64,000 bases of DNA from Paenibacillus sp. J23TS9. GTDB lineage: Bacteria; Bacillota; Bacilli; Paenibacillales; Paenibacillaceae. The DNA lies in the NCBI RefSeq assembly GCF_018403225.1, contig NZ_BOSG01000001.1:1302001-1366000 (forward strand), given 5' to 3'. Below the pieces are notes generated by a model. The model was given only the letters and a program-made list of their open reading frames with translations. It had not been told where the DNA came from and searched no databases. The position numbers were made by a program, and so were the translations under genes. Positions 1 to 7,380 of this stretch are shown one piece after another (within the stretch, counting starts at the first letter, position 1; every line of letters begins with the position of its first letter).

Positions 1-1223
1 AACAGGAAGAAAAGAATTCTCACGCTCGGCGATGTCGTAGCCGCGTCTTCCACTCGCATATACCCTCGGATGATCCACGGCTGCCGTCCAATCTCGGCAT
101 AGAACCATCCCAGCTCGACTCCGAGAAAAGCGAGCGGCGCTCCCAGAGCAATCACGCGAAGCAGCCACTTGTTGAGCTCGTTGCGCTTTTTCCAGATGAT
201 GAACAGAAAATATAGCAGCGAAATCCCCAATAACGTGAAACCGATTCCTGCCATCAAGTCAAACAAATAATGGACAAGCAGCGGCGGACGTTCATCCGTC
301 GGGAACTCTTCAAGCCCCGTCACTTTTGCGTTAAAGTCTCCGAAGGCCAGGAAGCTGAGAAAATTCGGCAGATGAAGCGCTCCAATGATTTCATGCTCAG
401 CGTTAAGCCAACCCAATAAAACCAGATCCGCGCCGCTTTCGGTCTCAAAATGCCATTCCGCGGCGGCCAGCTTCTCCGGCTGATGCTCCGCCAGAAACTT
501 TGCGGATACATCCCCGGCCAACGTGTTGAGCAATCCGAACAGCAGAACGACGCCCATCATCAGCTTCAAAGCTTTTTTGTGGTAGGCGGACACCCCCTTT
601 TTAAGCATCGTAAAGGCTGCAATTCCGGCGAGCAAGGCAGCACCCGTCAAATAAGCCGAGCTTAATACATGAAACACCTTGGAGAACGACGCCGAATTCA
701 GCATTGCTTGCACCGGATCAACCGCTGTGAATTGTCCTCCTTCCATTGCAAAACCTCCGGGCTGGTTCATGAATCCGTTCACCGTCGTAATGAAAACGGC
801 AGACATGCCCGCCCCGGCCACGACCGGAATCGTCAGCAGCCAATGAATGTATGGATTCTTGAACCTTTCCCACGTATACAGATAAATGCCCAGGAAGATC
901 GCTTCGAAAAAGAACGCGAATACCTCCATGAATAACGGTAGCGCGATAACATTCCCTGCCAGCTTCATAAAATGGGGCCAGACCAAGGCCAACTGAAGCG
1001 AAATGGCCGTGCCCGTCACGACCCCGACAGCCACCGAAATGACGAACCCCCTCGACCACCTCTTTGCCATAAGTATGTAATGGGGGTCTTTCCTACGTAT
1101 GCCGATCAACTCTGCAATCGCGATCATGAGCGGTATTCCCACGCCAAGCGTCGCGAAAATAGCATGGAACCCCAGAGTCATTCCTGTCACCAGCTTGCTC
1201 CACATCACCGTATCGATACCCAT
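1..1223 (-). CDS. cydA: cytochrome bd ubiquinol oxidase subunit I, partial
   Basis: Translation from the ATG at 1223 gives MGIDTVMWSKLVTGM followed by the CydA signature GFHAIFATLGVG, whose His about residue 20 matches the heme b595 ligand of the family. Further hydrophobic helices and an FFFEAIFLGIYLYTWERF segment follow. CydA is the quinol-oxidising, heme-bearing subunit of the membrane bd oxidase. The frame is open to the window edge, so the C-terminus and cydB are missing here. An AAAGGAGG ribosome binding site at 1234-1241 supports the start. A separate promoter upstream suggests transcription independent of the SCO operon. Very confident. Confidence 0.95.
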   Translation of the reverse strand, partial: MGIDTVMWSKLVTGMTLGFHAIFATLGVGIPLMIAIAELIGIRRKDPHYILMAKRWSRGFVISVAVGVVTGTAISLQLALVWPHFMKLAGNVIALPLFMEVFAFFFEAIFLGIYLYTWERFKNPYIHWLLTIPVVAGAGMSAVFITTVNGFMNQPGGFAMEGGQFTAVDPVQAMLNSASFSKVFHVLSSAYLTGAALLAGIAAFTMLKKGVSAYHKKALKLMMGVVLLFGLLNTLAGDVSAKFLAEHQPEKLAAAEWHFETESGADLVLLGWLNAEHEIIGALHLPNFLSFLAFGDFNAKVTGLEEFPTDERPPLLVHYLFDLMAGIGFTLLGISLLYFLFIIWKKRNELNKWLLRVIALGAPLAFLGVELGWFYAEIGRQPWIIRGYMRVEDAATTSPSVRILFFL

Positions 1224-1317
1224 ATTCGAATTCCTCCTTTCAAATGCCTAATCAACAATACCGTTTCTGGCTGTTAATTAAACATGCCTATGTTCTGCTT
1301 TACATAAAGAGATTTTT

Positions 1318-1383
1318 TTCACAAGGCAGTCTACCAAAACCCGATATTTAAAATTATTATATCTTTGTTCCTTAGCATTTCAA
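1318..1383 (-). promoter_or_regulatory. probable cydA promoter with Rex-like half-site
   Basis: On the minus strand TTGAAA (1383-1378) and a perfect TATAAT (1361-1356) are separated by 16 bp, upstream of cydA. A TTGTGAA half-site (1324-1318), the half-motif recognised by the redox repressor Rex, lies just downstream of the expected transcription start. The second half is poor, so Rex control is an inference from known cyd regulation in Bacillus. Confidence 0.45.
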
Positions 1384-1523
1384 TCCTGATTACGGCTTCG
1401 ACCCTAAATGTTCAAAGAAGGATCAACTCTTTCCGACAACTCGGTGAAAAACCGCAAAACCACCCTTTTGAGCTATTGCTTCACCGAGAACCATCGGTTT
1501 TGTATTTCAAAAACCCCTTGCAA

Positions 1524-1570
1524 TAAAAAAAGACCCGGCATATTGGAAATTGCCAAGCCCAGGATCTTTT
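1524..1570 (-). terminator. terminator after the SCO gene
   Basis: On the minus strand an imperfect GC-rich stem (AAAAGATCCTGGGC pairing with GCCGGGTCTTTT) is followed by a T-run, 35 bp after the SCO stop codon. It separates the copper/cytochrome operon from cydA. Confidence 0.65.
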
Positions 1571-1604
1571 CATATAAAATAAATCAGAATGACGAATTCA
1601 GCAA

Positions 1605-2186
1605 TCATGAACGCTCTAAGGCCTTGATATCCTTTTTGATTTTATCGTAAGGAGGTTCCTGACCATCGTAATACGAAACGACAGTTCCCGTTTGGTCGAC
1701 TAGAAAAAACGAGGTTCCATGAATGACCTGATCAGAAGCAGTATCCTTCTGTATCGCCATTTTGAAGTTGTTACGGGCATAAGTTTGGATGTCATCGAAC
1801 GAATACCCTGTAAGTCCTTGCCAGTTTGTGAAGTCATCACTAAACTTGCTGATATAGGTTTTGATCGCTTCAGGATGATCGTTCTCGGGATCGACCGAAA
1901 ACGAAACAAGGTCAGCCTTAATTCCGGCGTCTTTCAATTCCTGCTGCAGTTCCGCCATATTAGAGGTTAGTATGGGGCAGACGGTGGTGCAGTGCGTGAA
2001 CATAAAATCTGCCACCCAAATTTTGCCTTTTAAATCCGAAATGTCTTTGCGATTCCCTTCTTGATCGATCGATTGAAACGATTCAAGTTTAATATTGAGC
2101 TTGTCCGGTTTATGATCACCGCAAGCGGTGACAAGCAGGATGCAGATAAGACACACTGCCAGTAAAACATTTCTGGTCTTAACCAA
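1605..2186 (-). CDS. SCO1/SenC family copper chaperone lipoprotein
   Basis: 193 residues. The N-terminal hydrophobic segment ends in a lipobox (VTAC, Cys22), then a thioredoxin-like fold with the SCO copper site: CTTVC (Cys66, Cys70) in FMFTHCTTVCP and the distal His156 in VIHGTSFF. SCO proteins deliver copper to the CuA site of cytochrome c oxidase or act as thiol reductants on the outer membrane face. It is the last gene of a run with a cytochrome c, a YtkA-like protein and an ABC transporter, which fits respiratory metal supply. Resembles B. subtilis YpmQ. Confident of family, not of client oxidase. Confidence 0.9.
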   Translation of the reverse strand: MVKTRNVLLAVCLICILLVTACGDHKPDKLNIKLESFQSIDQEGNRKDISDLKGKIWVADFMFTHCTTVCPILTSNMAELQQELKDAGIKADLVSFSVDPENDHPEAIKTYISKFSDDFTNWQGLTGYSFDDIQTYARNNFKMAIQKDTASDQVIHGTSFFLVDQTGTVVSYYDGQEPPYDKIKKDIKALERS

Positions 2187-2204
2187 GTTTATCCCCTACT
2201 TTCC

Positions 2205-2552
2205 TTACTTCTTGTCTGCCAACCAGGATCCGAGCGTGTCAATGTCCTGCTCCGATAACCGGCTCTTAAACGACGGCATTCCGCCGCGTCCCATAGTCAT
2301 TCTCTCCACAATCTCTTCCTTCGTGAGCTTTGACCCGATTTCTTTCAAGCTCGGTCCGACTATGCCGCTTAGATCAGCAGCATGGCAAGACAAGCAACTT
2401 TTTTTATACAACATTTCGGCCCCGTTTGAATCTGAATCCCTCTCGACTACGGCCGTGTTCGTTTCGTTCTGTTGGCTGGAATGGCTTCCGCATGCGGCCA
2501 ACATGATAATCGTGATAATTAAAACCGTAAATAATGGCATACTCAATCTCAT
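2205..2552 (-). CDS. membrane-anchored c-type cytochrome (lipoprotein)
   Basis: 115 residues from the ATG at 2552, chosen because an AAAGGGGG site precedes it; the longer frame starting at 2609 lacks one. Features: signal with lipobox LAAC (Cys21), a single heme-binding CLSCH (Cys53, Cys56, His57), and a likely distal Met in GGMP about residue 92. This matches the small c551/c550-type cytochromes of Bacillales that carry electrons on the outer membrane face. Lies 18 bp before the SCO gene, so probably co-transcribed. Confidence 0.9.
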   Translation of the reverse strand: MRLSMPLFTVLIITIIMLAACGSHSSQQNETNTAVVERDSDSNGAEMLYKKSCLSCHAADLSGIVGPSLKEIGSKLTKEEIVERMTMGRGGMPSFKSRLSEQDIDTLGSWLADKK

Positions 2553-2598
2553 CCATTTTTCCCCCTTTGCCCTGAAATGAATGGTCGGGCGAGAAATA

Positions 2599-3084
2599 TC
2601 AATGTTCATGCGTACTTTGATTCGGATCCGCCTTCGCCTTCGCTATTTCTTTTTCGGAAACGTTGCCTACCACCAGCTGCCTGCGCGGCATGTTATGCAT
2701 TCCGCGGGCAGACACGTGCGCCACAACATAATAAATACCTTCTGTGGGGAACTCTTTCTCAATGCTATAAACGCCTTCACCTTGGTGCTTACCTTGGAGC
2801 GTCTCATGATTTGTTTCTCCCCACTTCCATAATTCGAACTCCACTTCCTTGGCGTCATTGACCGCCTCCCCTCCCTGTGAGACGCTCGCGCTAATCTCGA
2901 CAGGCAGATTCAGTGCGGGCTTATCAGGGCTCGTTTGGATGCTAACGTTAATAACGTCCTGGAATAGTCCTTGTCCGGATTCTGCATTATGCGCCGAATC
3001 TGAACATGCCGACATCAAGAATGGTAACGTCGCCATAATCAGTATCGTCGCAGCCTTTTGCAATTGACTGATCACCAATCCCAT
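2599..3084 (-). CDS. YtkA/FixH-like lipoprotein
   Basis: 161 residues. Signal peptide with lipobox MSAC (Cys27), followed by one beta-sandwich domain: VNVSIQTSPDKP, VEFELWKWGE, GVYSIEKEFPTEGIYYVVAHV, and a C-terminal His-containing tail. This pattern is the YtkA-like domain related to FixH, often found beside cytochrome oxidase and copper genes; a role in copper handling or oxidase maturation is likely but unproven. It overlaps the upstream unknown gene by 13 bp and is followed at 46 bp by the cytochrome c gene. Confidence 0.75.
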   Translation of the reverse strand: MGLVISQLQKAATILIMATLPFLMSACSDSAHNAESGQGLFQDVINVSIQTSPDKPALNLPVEISASVSQGGEAVNDAKEVEFELWKWGETNHETLQGKHQGEGVYSIEKEFPTEGIYYVVAHVSARGMHNMPRRQLVVGNVSEKEIAKAKADPNQSTHEH

Positions 3085-3401
3085 CCCCCTTTCTTTACTC
3101 CGATTTTTTCCAAGAGTATCTGGAATAACGTCATCTTCGTGCCGGCCAACGACTTTTCAGTACAAGCTGAGTCCGGCTTGAATTGCAGCTTATCAGCGCG
3201 CGAAAGCTTGGATTCCGTTAAATTGTTCGTAACTTCCGCCGAATTAAAGCAGGGCGGTGCAATGATCTTTTGCAGGGAATGATCCAAAATCACCCTTGTA
3301 TTCCCTGGAGGTTGCACGGTCATCCGGATGAATAGTAGGGAAAGAACTGTCAGTACAAACAAGATACTGATTGCTGAAATGACTTTAAATGGAGCTGACA
3401 T
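3072..3401 (-). CDS. single-pass membrane protein of unknown function in copper/cytochrome operon
   Basis: 109 residues from ATG 3401; the start is fixed by GGGGGAGG 7 nt upstream, whereas the longer frame from 3518 overlaps the permease gene. One N-terminal membrane helix (residues about 7-27) is followed by an extracellular part with two cysteines in PPCF and DSACTEKS contexts and a Gly/Trp-rich end (KKGGWDW). I do not recognise a family. Position between the ABC permease and the YtkA-like gene, with a 13-bp overlap with the latter, argues for translation with that operon. Paired cysteines could be redox or metal ligands; this is only inference. Confidence 0.6.
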   Translation of the reverse strand: MSAPFKVISAISILFVLTVLSLLFIRMTVQPPGNTRVILDHSLQKIIAPPCFNSAEVTNNLTESKLSRADKLQFKPDSACTEKSLAGTKMTLFQILLEKIGVKKGGWDW

Positions 3402-3453
3402 GAAGCACCTCCCCCTAAAACAAGAAGTCATGACTTGAAAACGGAAATGGGGG

Positions 3454-4446
3454 TTACCTTTTCGTCCGCAGCAAGTAGAGAAAAAATGGAGCTCCGATAG
3501 CGCCCATAATAATGCCAACAGGAAGTTCCACCGGCGAAAAGATCATTCGTGATATCAAATCGGAAGTTTCAAGCACAACGACCCCCAGTACAGCGCTGCA
3601 CGGCAATAACCAGCGATAATCGCTGCCGATGATTAACTTTGCAAGATGTGGGACAATCAGACCTACGAAGCCTAGAAGTCCGGCGACGCTGACTGCTGCG
3701 GCTGCCAGCAATGAAGCCAGCGTAAGCAGAAAGACTCTCACCCACTCCAGCCGGAGTCCAAGGGAAATGGCGGTGGCTTCTCCAAGCTGCATGATGTTGA
3801 TCCAGCGTCCGCACAAGCAGGCCGCTATAGCGCCGGGAAGAATATACGGCCATAAAACTTCAACATGCGGCCAGCTTTTGGCGGATAGGCTTCCAACCAT
3901 AAATGACAAAGCCCCTTCTACTCGATCACTATAAAAGGTCAACAATGCCGAGATACCCGAATTCAAGAATGCAGACACGGCTACACCGGATAAAATCAAC
4001 CGGACTGGAACCATGCCATTCTTCCAGCCCAGCATATATATGATCAGGGCAGCAACAACAGCCCCCGCAAAAGCAGCGGGTACAAGCAGGTGGCCGTATT
4101 GGGGCAATGCCAATAAGATGCCGATGCCGGCAACCCCTGCCCCTGAGGATATGCCAATCACATGTGGATCCGCCATTGGATTCTGCAGCATACCTTGAAG
4201 AATCGTCCCGGATAAAGCAAGCCCCATTCCAACCAGAGCCGCAATCAATACCCGTGGCAGGCGGATATTCCATATAATTAAGTAGGCGTCCACATCTTTA
4301 TGTCCCGTAAGGATGGACACAATATCCATGGGATTGACTTTCACTGCCCCAATGCTAAGACTGGCTATCAAAGCCAGTATAGCCATCATTAGCAGGATCA
4401 GAAGCCGTATCCCCCGCTTCGTCAACAGCTGGTTCGGCTTACTCAT
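3454..4446 (-). CDS. FecCD-type ABC transporter permease
   Basis: 330 residues, about 9-10 hydrophobic helices, with family signatures RLPRVLIAALVGMGLALSG, NPMADPHVIGISSGAG and LGFVGLIVPHLAK. This is the BtuC/FecD/FhuB class that imports iron-siderophore, heme or cobalamin across the membrane. Its start overlaps the binding-protein stop by 4 bp (ATGA), so the two are co-translated. No ATPase gene is adjacent, so the ATPase must be supplied from elsewhere or shared. Substrate cannot be told from sequence; the cytochrome context makes heme or a metal complex plausible. Confidence 0.9.
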   Translation of the reverse strand: MSKPNQLLTKRGIRLLILLMMAILALIASLSIGAVKVNPMDIVSILTGHKDVDAYLIIWNIRLPRVLIAALVGMGLALSGTILQGMLQNPMADPHVIGISSGAGVAGIGILLALPQYGHLLVPAAFAGAVVAALIIYMLGWKNGMVPVRLILSGVAVSAFLNSGISALLTFYSDRVEGALSFMVGSLSAKSWPHVEVLWPYILPGAIAACLCGRWINIMQLGEATAISLGLRLEWVRVFLLTLASLLAAAAVSVAGLLGFVGLIVPHLAKLIIGSDYRWLLPCSAVLGVVVLETSDLISRMIFSPVELPVGIIMGAIGAPFFLYLLRTKR

Positions 4447-5450
4447 TCATTTCCTGCTTCCACTTTAGGGTATACAAGTTTTTCCATGTATTTGACGGAG
4501 TCTGTAATTTTGATTCCAGGACTGGTAACAAACATGGAGGGCGGAAGAATTTGAAGGTTACCGGATTTCACCGCCTTGAGGGACGACCATGCAGGGTTAC
4601 TCTCAAGCTGCTGTTGTATCATTCGCTGCCCATCCTCGCTCGAACCATGCACGACAATGAACAGGTAGTCTGGATCCAGTTCGGCCAGCTTTTCCATGCT
4701 AAAAGGTACTGAACTTGGCATCTTTCCTGACGGAAGCGATTCAGCGACATTTTTCATTTTCAACAATCCTGCAATGTCCAAAGCGATGCTCGATTGTTTT
4801 TGCAGTGATATATTGTTCGCCATCAACGTAATGATTGCATAGGTAGGCTCATCTGAAGGCAGGGATCGGGTTAGGGATTGAAGCTGTGCATTCATGCTGT
4901 CAACAGCGAGATCGGCATCTTGCTCCTTATCCAAAATTTTTCCCAACAGCCGTGCATTTTCCCGAATGCCCTCGATCGAATCGATGGTCAATATGGCAAA
5001 AGGGATTCCTGCGTCGGTAAAAGTGTCTGCCAGCTTTTGATGGAATAGAGGCTGCCCGATCAATAAATCTGGTTTCAGCTTCATAATTTGCTCCATGTTC
5101 ACGCTGCTTATGATTCCGACTTGCTGGACATTTGCCGCTTTCTCCGGGATATCCACGCCTGGGGAAGTTGCAATGCCCACGGCTTCTCCGCCCAGTTGAT
5201 AGAAAAGCTCTGTCATTTCATTGTTAAGGATGATGATACGCTCCGGCTTGTTTTCTAAAGTAACGGTCCTATCGCTGTCATCTTTAAAAGTAAGAAATGG
5301 TTTATTCGTTTTCGTGCCTTCCTGTATATCCGTCTTTTCATTGTCGCTAGCTAGATGCGATGTAGCAGATGGCGAATTACCGCAGCCCGCCATGACCATG
5401 ATCAGCAGCGTTAGGATCAAAGTCCATTTCAACCCGTTTTTCCATGTCAT
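4443..5450 (-). CDS. ABC transporter substrate-binding lipoprotein (Peripla_BP_2 class)
   Basis: 335 residues with a lipobox MAGC (Cys23). The body follows the helical-backbone binding-protein plan: VTLENKPERIIILNNEMTELFYQLG near the start, PDLLIGQPLF in the middle and a second lobe with ELDPDYLFIVVHGSS. Partners the FecCD permease that overlaps it. Ligand class is iron-siderophore, heme or corrinoid. Start supported by AGAGGATGG 6 nt upstream. First gene of the operon; no convincing Fur box was seen upstream. Confidence 0.88.
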   Translation of the reverse strand: MTWKNGLKWTLILTLLIMVMAGCGNSPSATSHLASDNEKTDIQEGTKTNKPFLTFKDDSDRTVTLENKPERIIILNNEMTELFYQLGGEAVGIATSPGVDIPEKAANVQQVGIISSVNMEQIMKLKPDLLIGQPLFHQKLADTFTDAGIPFAILTIDSIEGIRENARLLGKILDKEQDADLAVDSMNAQLQSLTRSLPSDEPTYAIITLMANNISLQKQSSIALDIAGLLKMKNVAESLPSGKMPSSVPFSMEKLAELDPDYLFIVVHGSSEDGQRMIQQQLESNPAWSSLKAVKSGNLQILPPSMFVTSPGIKITDSVKYMEKLVYPKVEAGNE

Positions 5451-5748
5451 GCTAAACCATCCTCTTCTCGTTAGGCATTTTTTATTCCTTATCTTTCATG
5501 AAGCTTGCTTACTTTTCTCCCCTTTCATATATGGATACTATATTTCAGTTAGAGGAGGATCGAACAGACTCGATCGAGCTATAAAAATCGAAAAAAAATT
5601 GAACAAATTAGGAAAAACAAAAAATGGAATTCGAAAATACAAAAAAACTACACAATTTTAAATAAAAATAGCCCTTACGAGTTATTGGCTGGATGTCAGT
5701 CCCAGTTATAATTAAAAACGTTAAAAATGAGGAAAGGAATGACCGTTA

Positions 5749-5826
5749 ATGGTGTTGCTTACGGCCATGATCGGAGCGGAAAACAAAGACTTGTCCATTT
5801 ATAGACGGAGGCTAGCGAATGAATAA
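5749..5826 (+). CDS. short ORF upstream of the PepSY remnant
   Basis: 25 codons from ATG 5749 with AGGAAAGGA about 10 nt upstream. A promoter-like pair TTGGCT and TATAAT with 16 bp spacing lies at about 5685-5712. It ends ATGAATAA, overlapping the PepSY start by 8 bp, a translational-coupling arrangement. The peptide is not recognised; it may be a real small gene or the tail of a deleted one. Confidence 0.3.
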   Translation: MVLLTAMIGAENKDLSIYRRRLANE

Positions 5827-5866
5827 AAGGAATTACAATCGTTTTTGGCGGTGGCATTTTTATGCG
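5819..5866 (+). pseudogene. 5' end of a PepSY-domain membrane protein, cut by repeat B1
   Basis: The frame MNKRNYNRFWRWHFYA is the characteristic start of PepSY-associated TM-helix proteins (iron-regulated membrane proteins), preceded by GGAGG. After the codon for the final Ala the sequence switches exactly to TGTC, the end of repeat B1, and the frame then hits a stop. No continuation of the gene was found on the far side of the repeat, so the gene was truncated by insertion plus deletion. Confidence 0.65.
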
Positions 5867-5998
5867 TGTCAAAATCCTACAATGGGGTCACATTTGTGCA
5901 TTTTTAATGACACAAATCTAGCCACATAAAATAAAAAAAGCCCTGAGAATCAGGCTTTAGTACTTTATGTAATGGGGTCACATTTGTGTCATTAGACA
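5867..5998 (+). mobile_element. short interspersed repeat family B, copy B1
   Basis: 132 bp, ends TGTC...GACA. The unit AATGGGGTCACATTTGTG appears at both ends in the same orientation (about 5879-5896 and 5972-5989), with an inverted partial unit (AATGACACAAAT) just inside the left end and a central hairpin AGCCCTGAGAATCAGGCTTT preceded by an A-run. It has no coding capacity. A second copy of similar length is at 36689. It abuts a truncated PepSY gene, indicating mobility. Confidence 0.7.
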
Positions 5999-6123
5999 TC
6001 GTTCGACAATTCTTGTCGGAGGACTTTGCCCCTTTTCAATCTTAGATTGTCCGGCCACTGCTCCACCACTTAGTTTAATAAGAACTCTTTTGTACCTTGT
6101 CAAATTAACACCTCCGCGCAAAT

Positions 6124-6156
6124 AAAAAACACTAAAGCAACTAATGCTTTAGTGTC
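6124..6156 (-). terminator. terminator hairpin
   Basis: Eleven-base perfect stem ACACTAAAGCA/TGCTTTAGTGT with a 5-nt loop, followed on the minus strand by a T-run. No intact minus-strand gene precedes it; only tiny frames (for example one starting MRRKRKAYDK) are seen, so it may end a lost gene. Confidence 0.6.
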
Positions 6157-6510
6157 TTAATGGAACGAGAATATGAAATTGTAACAATCGACTTATCATA
6201 AGCCTTCCGTTTCCTCCTCATATTCCCGCCCCTTCCAGTAATTTTTCATCAATTCTTTCTATACTTGTGAGGGTAAGATGCAACACCGAAAGCGACAGAA
6301 TTTCAACCATATATTATTTCCATGCCACCTGATCTACGGGGCTATTTCTGTATCTCGAGGAGGTATTTATTTTGGTTATCATCGTTACGTGTTAGGATTT
6401 AAAATTGCTTCGCCACACCAAAGCAATTCAACTGGAGCTCCTCGATCCTTCCTACATGCCCATATACGTCTACAACCACATTTCAATTGCTTAGAAAACC
6501 TAGTTAGATA
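6157..6510. other. no recognisable gene
   Basis: Only short, poorly coding-like frames on both strands. Two overlapping tiny minus-strand frames near 6180-6250 hint at a degraded gene, but nothing can be named. Confidence 0.4.
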
Positions 6511-6663
6511 CTTATCTAATCGGTAATCGGCTCATGTTCTTGTCCAATACGGCAATCGGTACAAGTTCTTGTCCTCGATTCGGGACAAGAACTTGTACCG
6601 ATAAAACAAAAAAAGCCGCTAAATTAGCGACTTTCTATGGGACCATGTTCTTGTCCCTCGACA
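6511..6663 (+). mobile_element. interspersed repeat family A, copy A1 (full length)
   Basis: Architecture seen in all full copies: TTATCTAATCGGTAATCGG, unit CATGTTCTTGTCC, second unit GGTACAAGTTCTTGTCC, inverted unit GGACAAGAACTTGTACC, then AAAACAAAAAAAGCCGCTAA hairpin (GCCGCTaaatTAGCGAC, a terminator), then unit GGGACCATGTTCTTGTCCC and the end CGACA. Non-coding. Confidence 0.8.
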
Positions 6664-6669
6664 AGTTTT

Positions 6670-6916
6670 CTAGTTGTGTTCTTTTAATTTAATATCTTGT
6701 GTTTGCAGCAGCAGCGCATGATTAAAAGCATCTAATTCAACAAAAAGCCCCCTCCTCTTATCTCCAATATAATGTTTTATGGATTGTGTTCCTGCATTTC
6801 CAAAAACCCGAAGTATTTCATTGCCGATCAGCAAGGTTAACAAGAGCTAACTTTTCGAATACAGACCAAGGGAACTCGTATTCAAAAAGCCATTCCTATC
6901 TCCAAATGACATTCAT
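6670..6916 (-). pseudogene. decayed immunity-type gene after toxin tail
   Basis: The ATG at 6916 overlaps the toxin stop (TAAATG) and the reading then continues through a stop and one frame change: EWLFEYEFPWSVFEKL and then IGNEILRVFGNAG...LKEHN ending at a TAG at 6670. The amino-acid run is coding-like and the position directly behind an RHS-type toxin tail is that of an immunity gene. Family not identified. Confidence 0.4.
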
Positions 6917-7136
6917 TTAGTTTGCTCCCTTATGCGCAAAAGCCATGTAGATTTCAGATTTAATGTAACCAGCCATTGCTGCGAAGTAATCCATTCGTTC
7001 TTCTATTAACTTTAAATCTTATTCTGGCTTCTCCCGATGGATCAATAAATGTTACTGGTTTATTACCAAGGTAGTTGTACCCATTCTGAGTAGTTGGTTC
7101 AAATGCGGTACCGGGTTGAGGATCTTTTGTAACTAA
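6917..7136 (-). pseudogene. C-terminal remnant of an RHS/YD-repeat polymorphic toxin
   Basis: The segment VTKDPQPGTAFEPTTQNGYN followed by YLGNKPVTFIDPSGEA is the conserved RHS-core end (PxTQNxYxYxxNNPVxxxDPxG). A frameshift leads into MDYFAAMAGYIKSEIYMAFA and a stop that overlaps the presumed immunity start. The upstream repeats are absent. This is a cast-off toxin tail, common in contact-dependent competition systems. Confident of RHS homology, not of toxin type. Confidence 0.55.
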
Positions 7137-7321
7137 AGAAGGAAGAGAGCAAAATCGTTACGATTGATTCAATAATAGGGGCAATGTGCTCAAAGCATAG
7201 GGCTTCCACAGTCATTAGGTTTTACCTTCCGACTTCCCAAAAATTAAGCATTCGTGCTTTACTTCGAATGCAATAATTAAGATTAAGTTTAGTCTTATTA
7301 ACGCCCTCAATGTGGGTTACA

Positions 7322-7380
7322 GTTAGCTGTCCTGCCCATAAATGCCGTCATTGAATTATTGTGTTCCGTTAGTTTAGTGA
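7322..7380 (-). repeat. cassette boundary module (degenerate M1 plus M2) after murF
   Basis: GTTAGCTGTCCTGCCCATAA (M1-like, 7322-7341) and TTCCGTTAGTTTAGTGA (M2-like, 7364-7380). The murF stop codon is immediately adjacent at 7381-7383. There is no strong hairpin in the short centre. Confidence 0.5.

Noticed and set aside
2577..2861. Plus-strand frames over the cytochrome/YtkA-like genes
   Set aside because: They are antisense shadows without ribosome binding sites or recognisable protein patterns.
5451..5560. Fur box before the binding-protein gene
   Set aside because: No 19-bp GATAATGATTATCATTATC-like palindrome could be found, although an iron-type transporter would suggest one.
5861..6003. 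Target-site duplication flanking repeat B1
   Set aside because: Flanking five-base sequences (ATGCG and TCGTT) do not match, so no duplication can be claimed.
6511..6663. Spaced repeats resembling a CRISPR array
   Set aside because: The repeats within family A are few, of both orientations and not evenly spaced by unique spacers; no cas genes are present.
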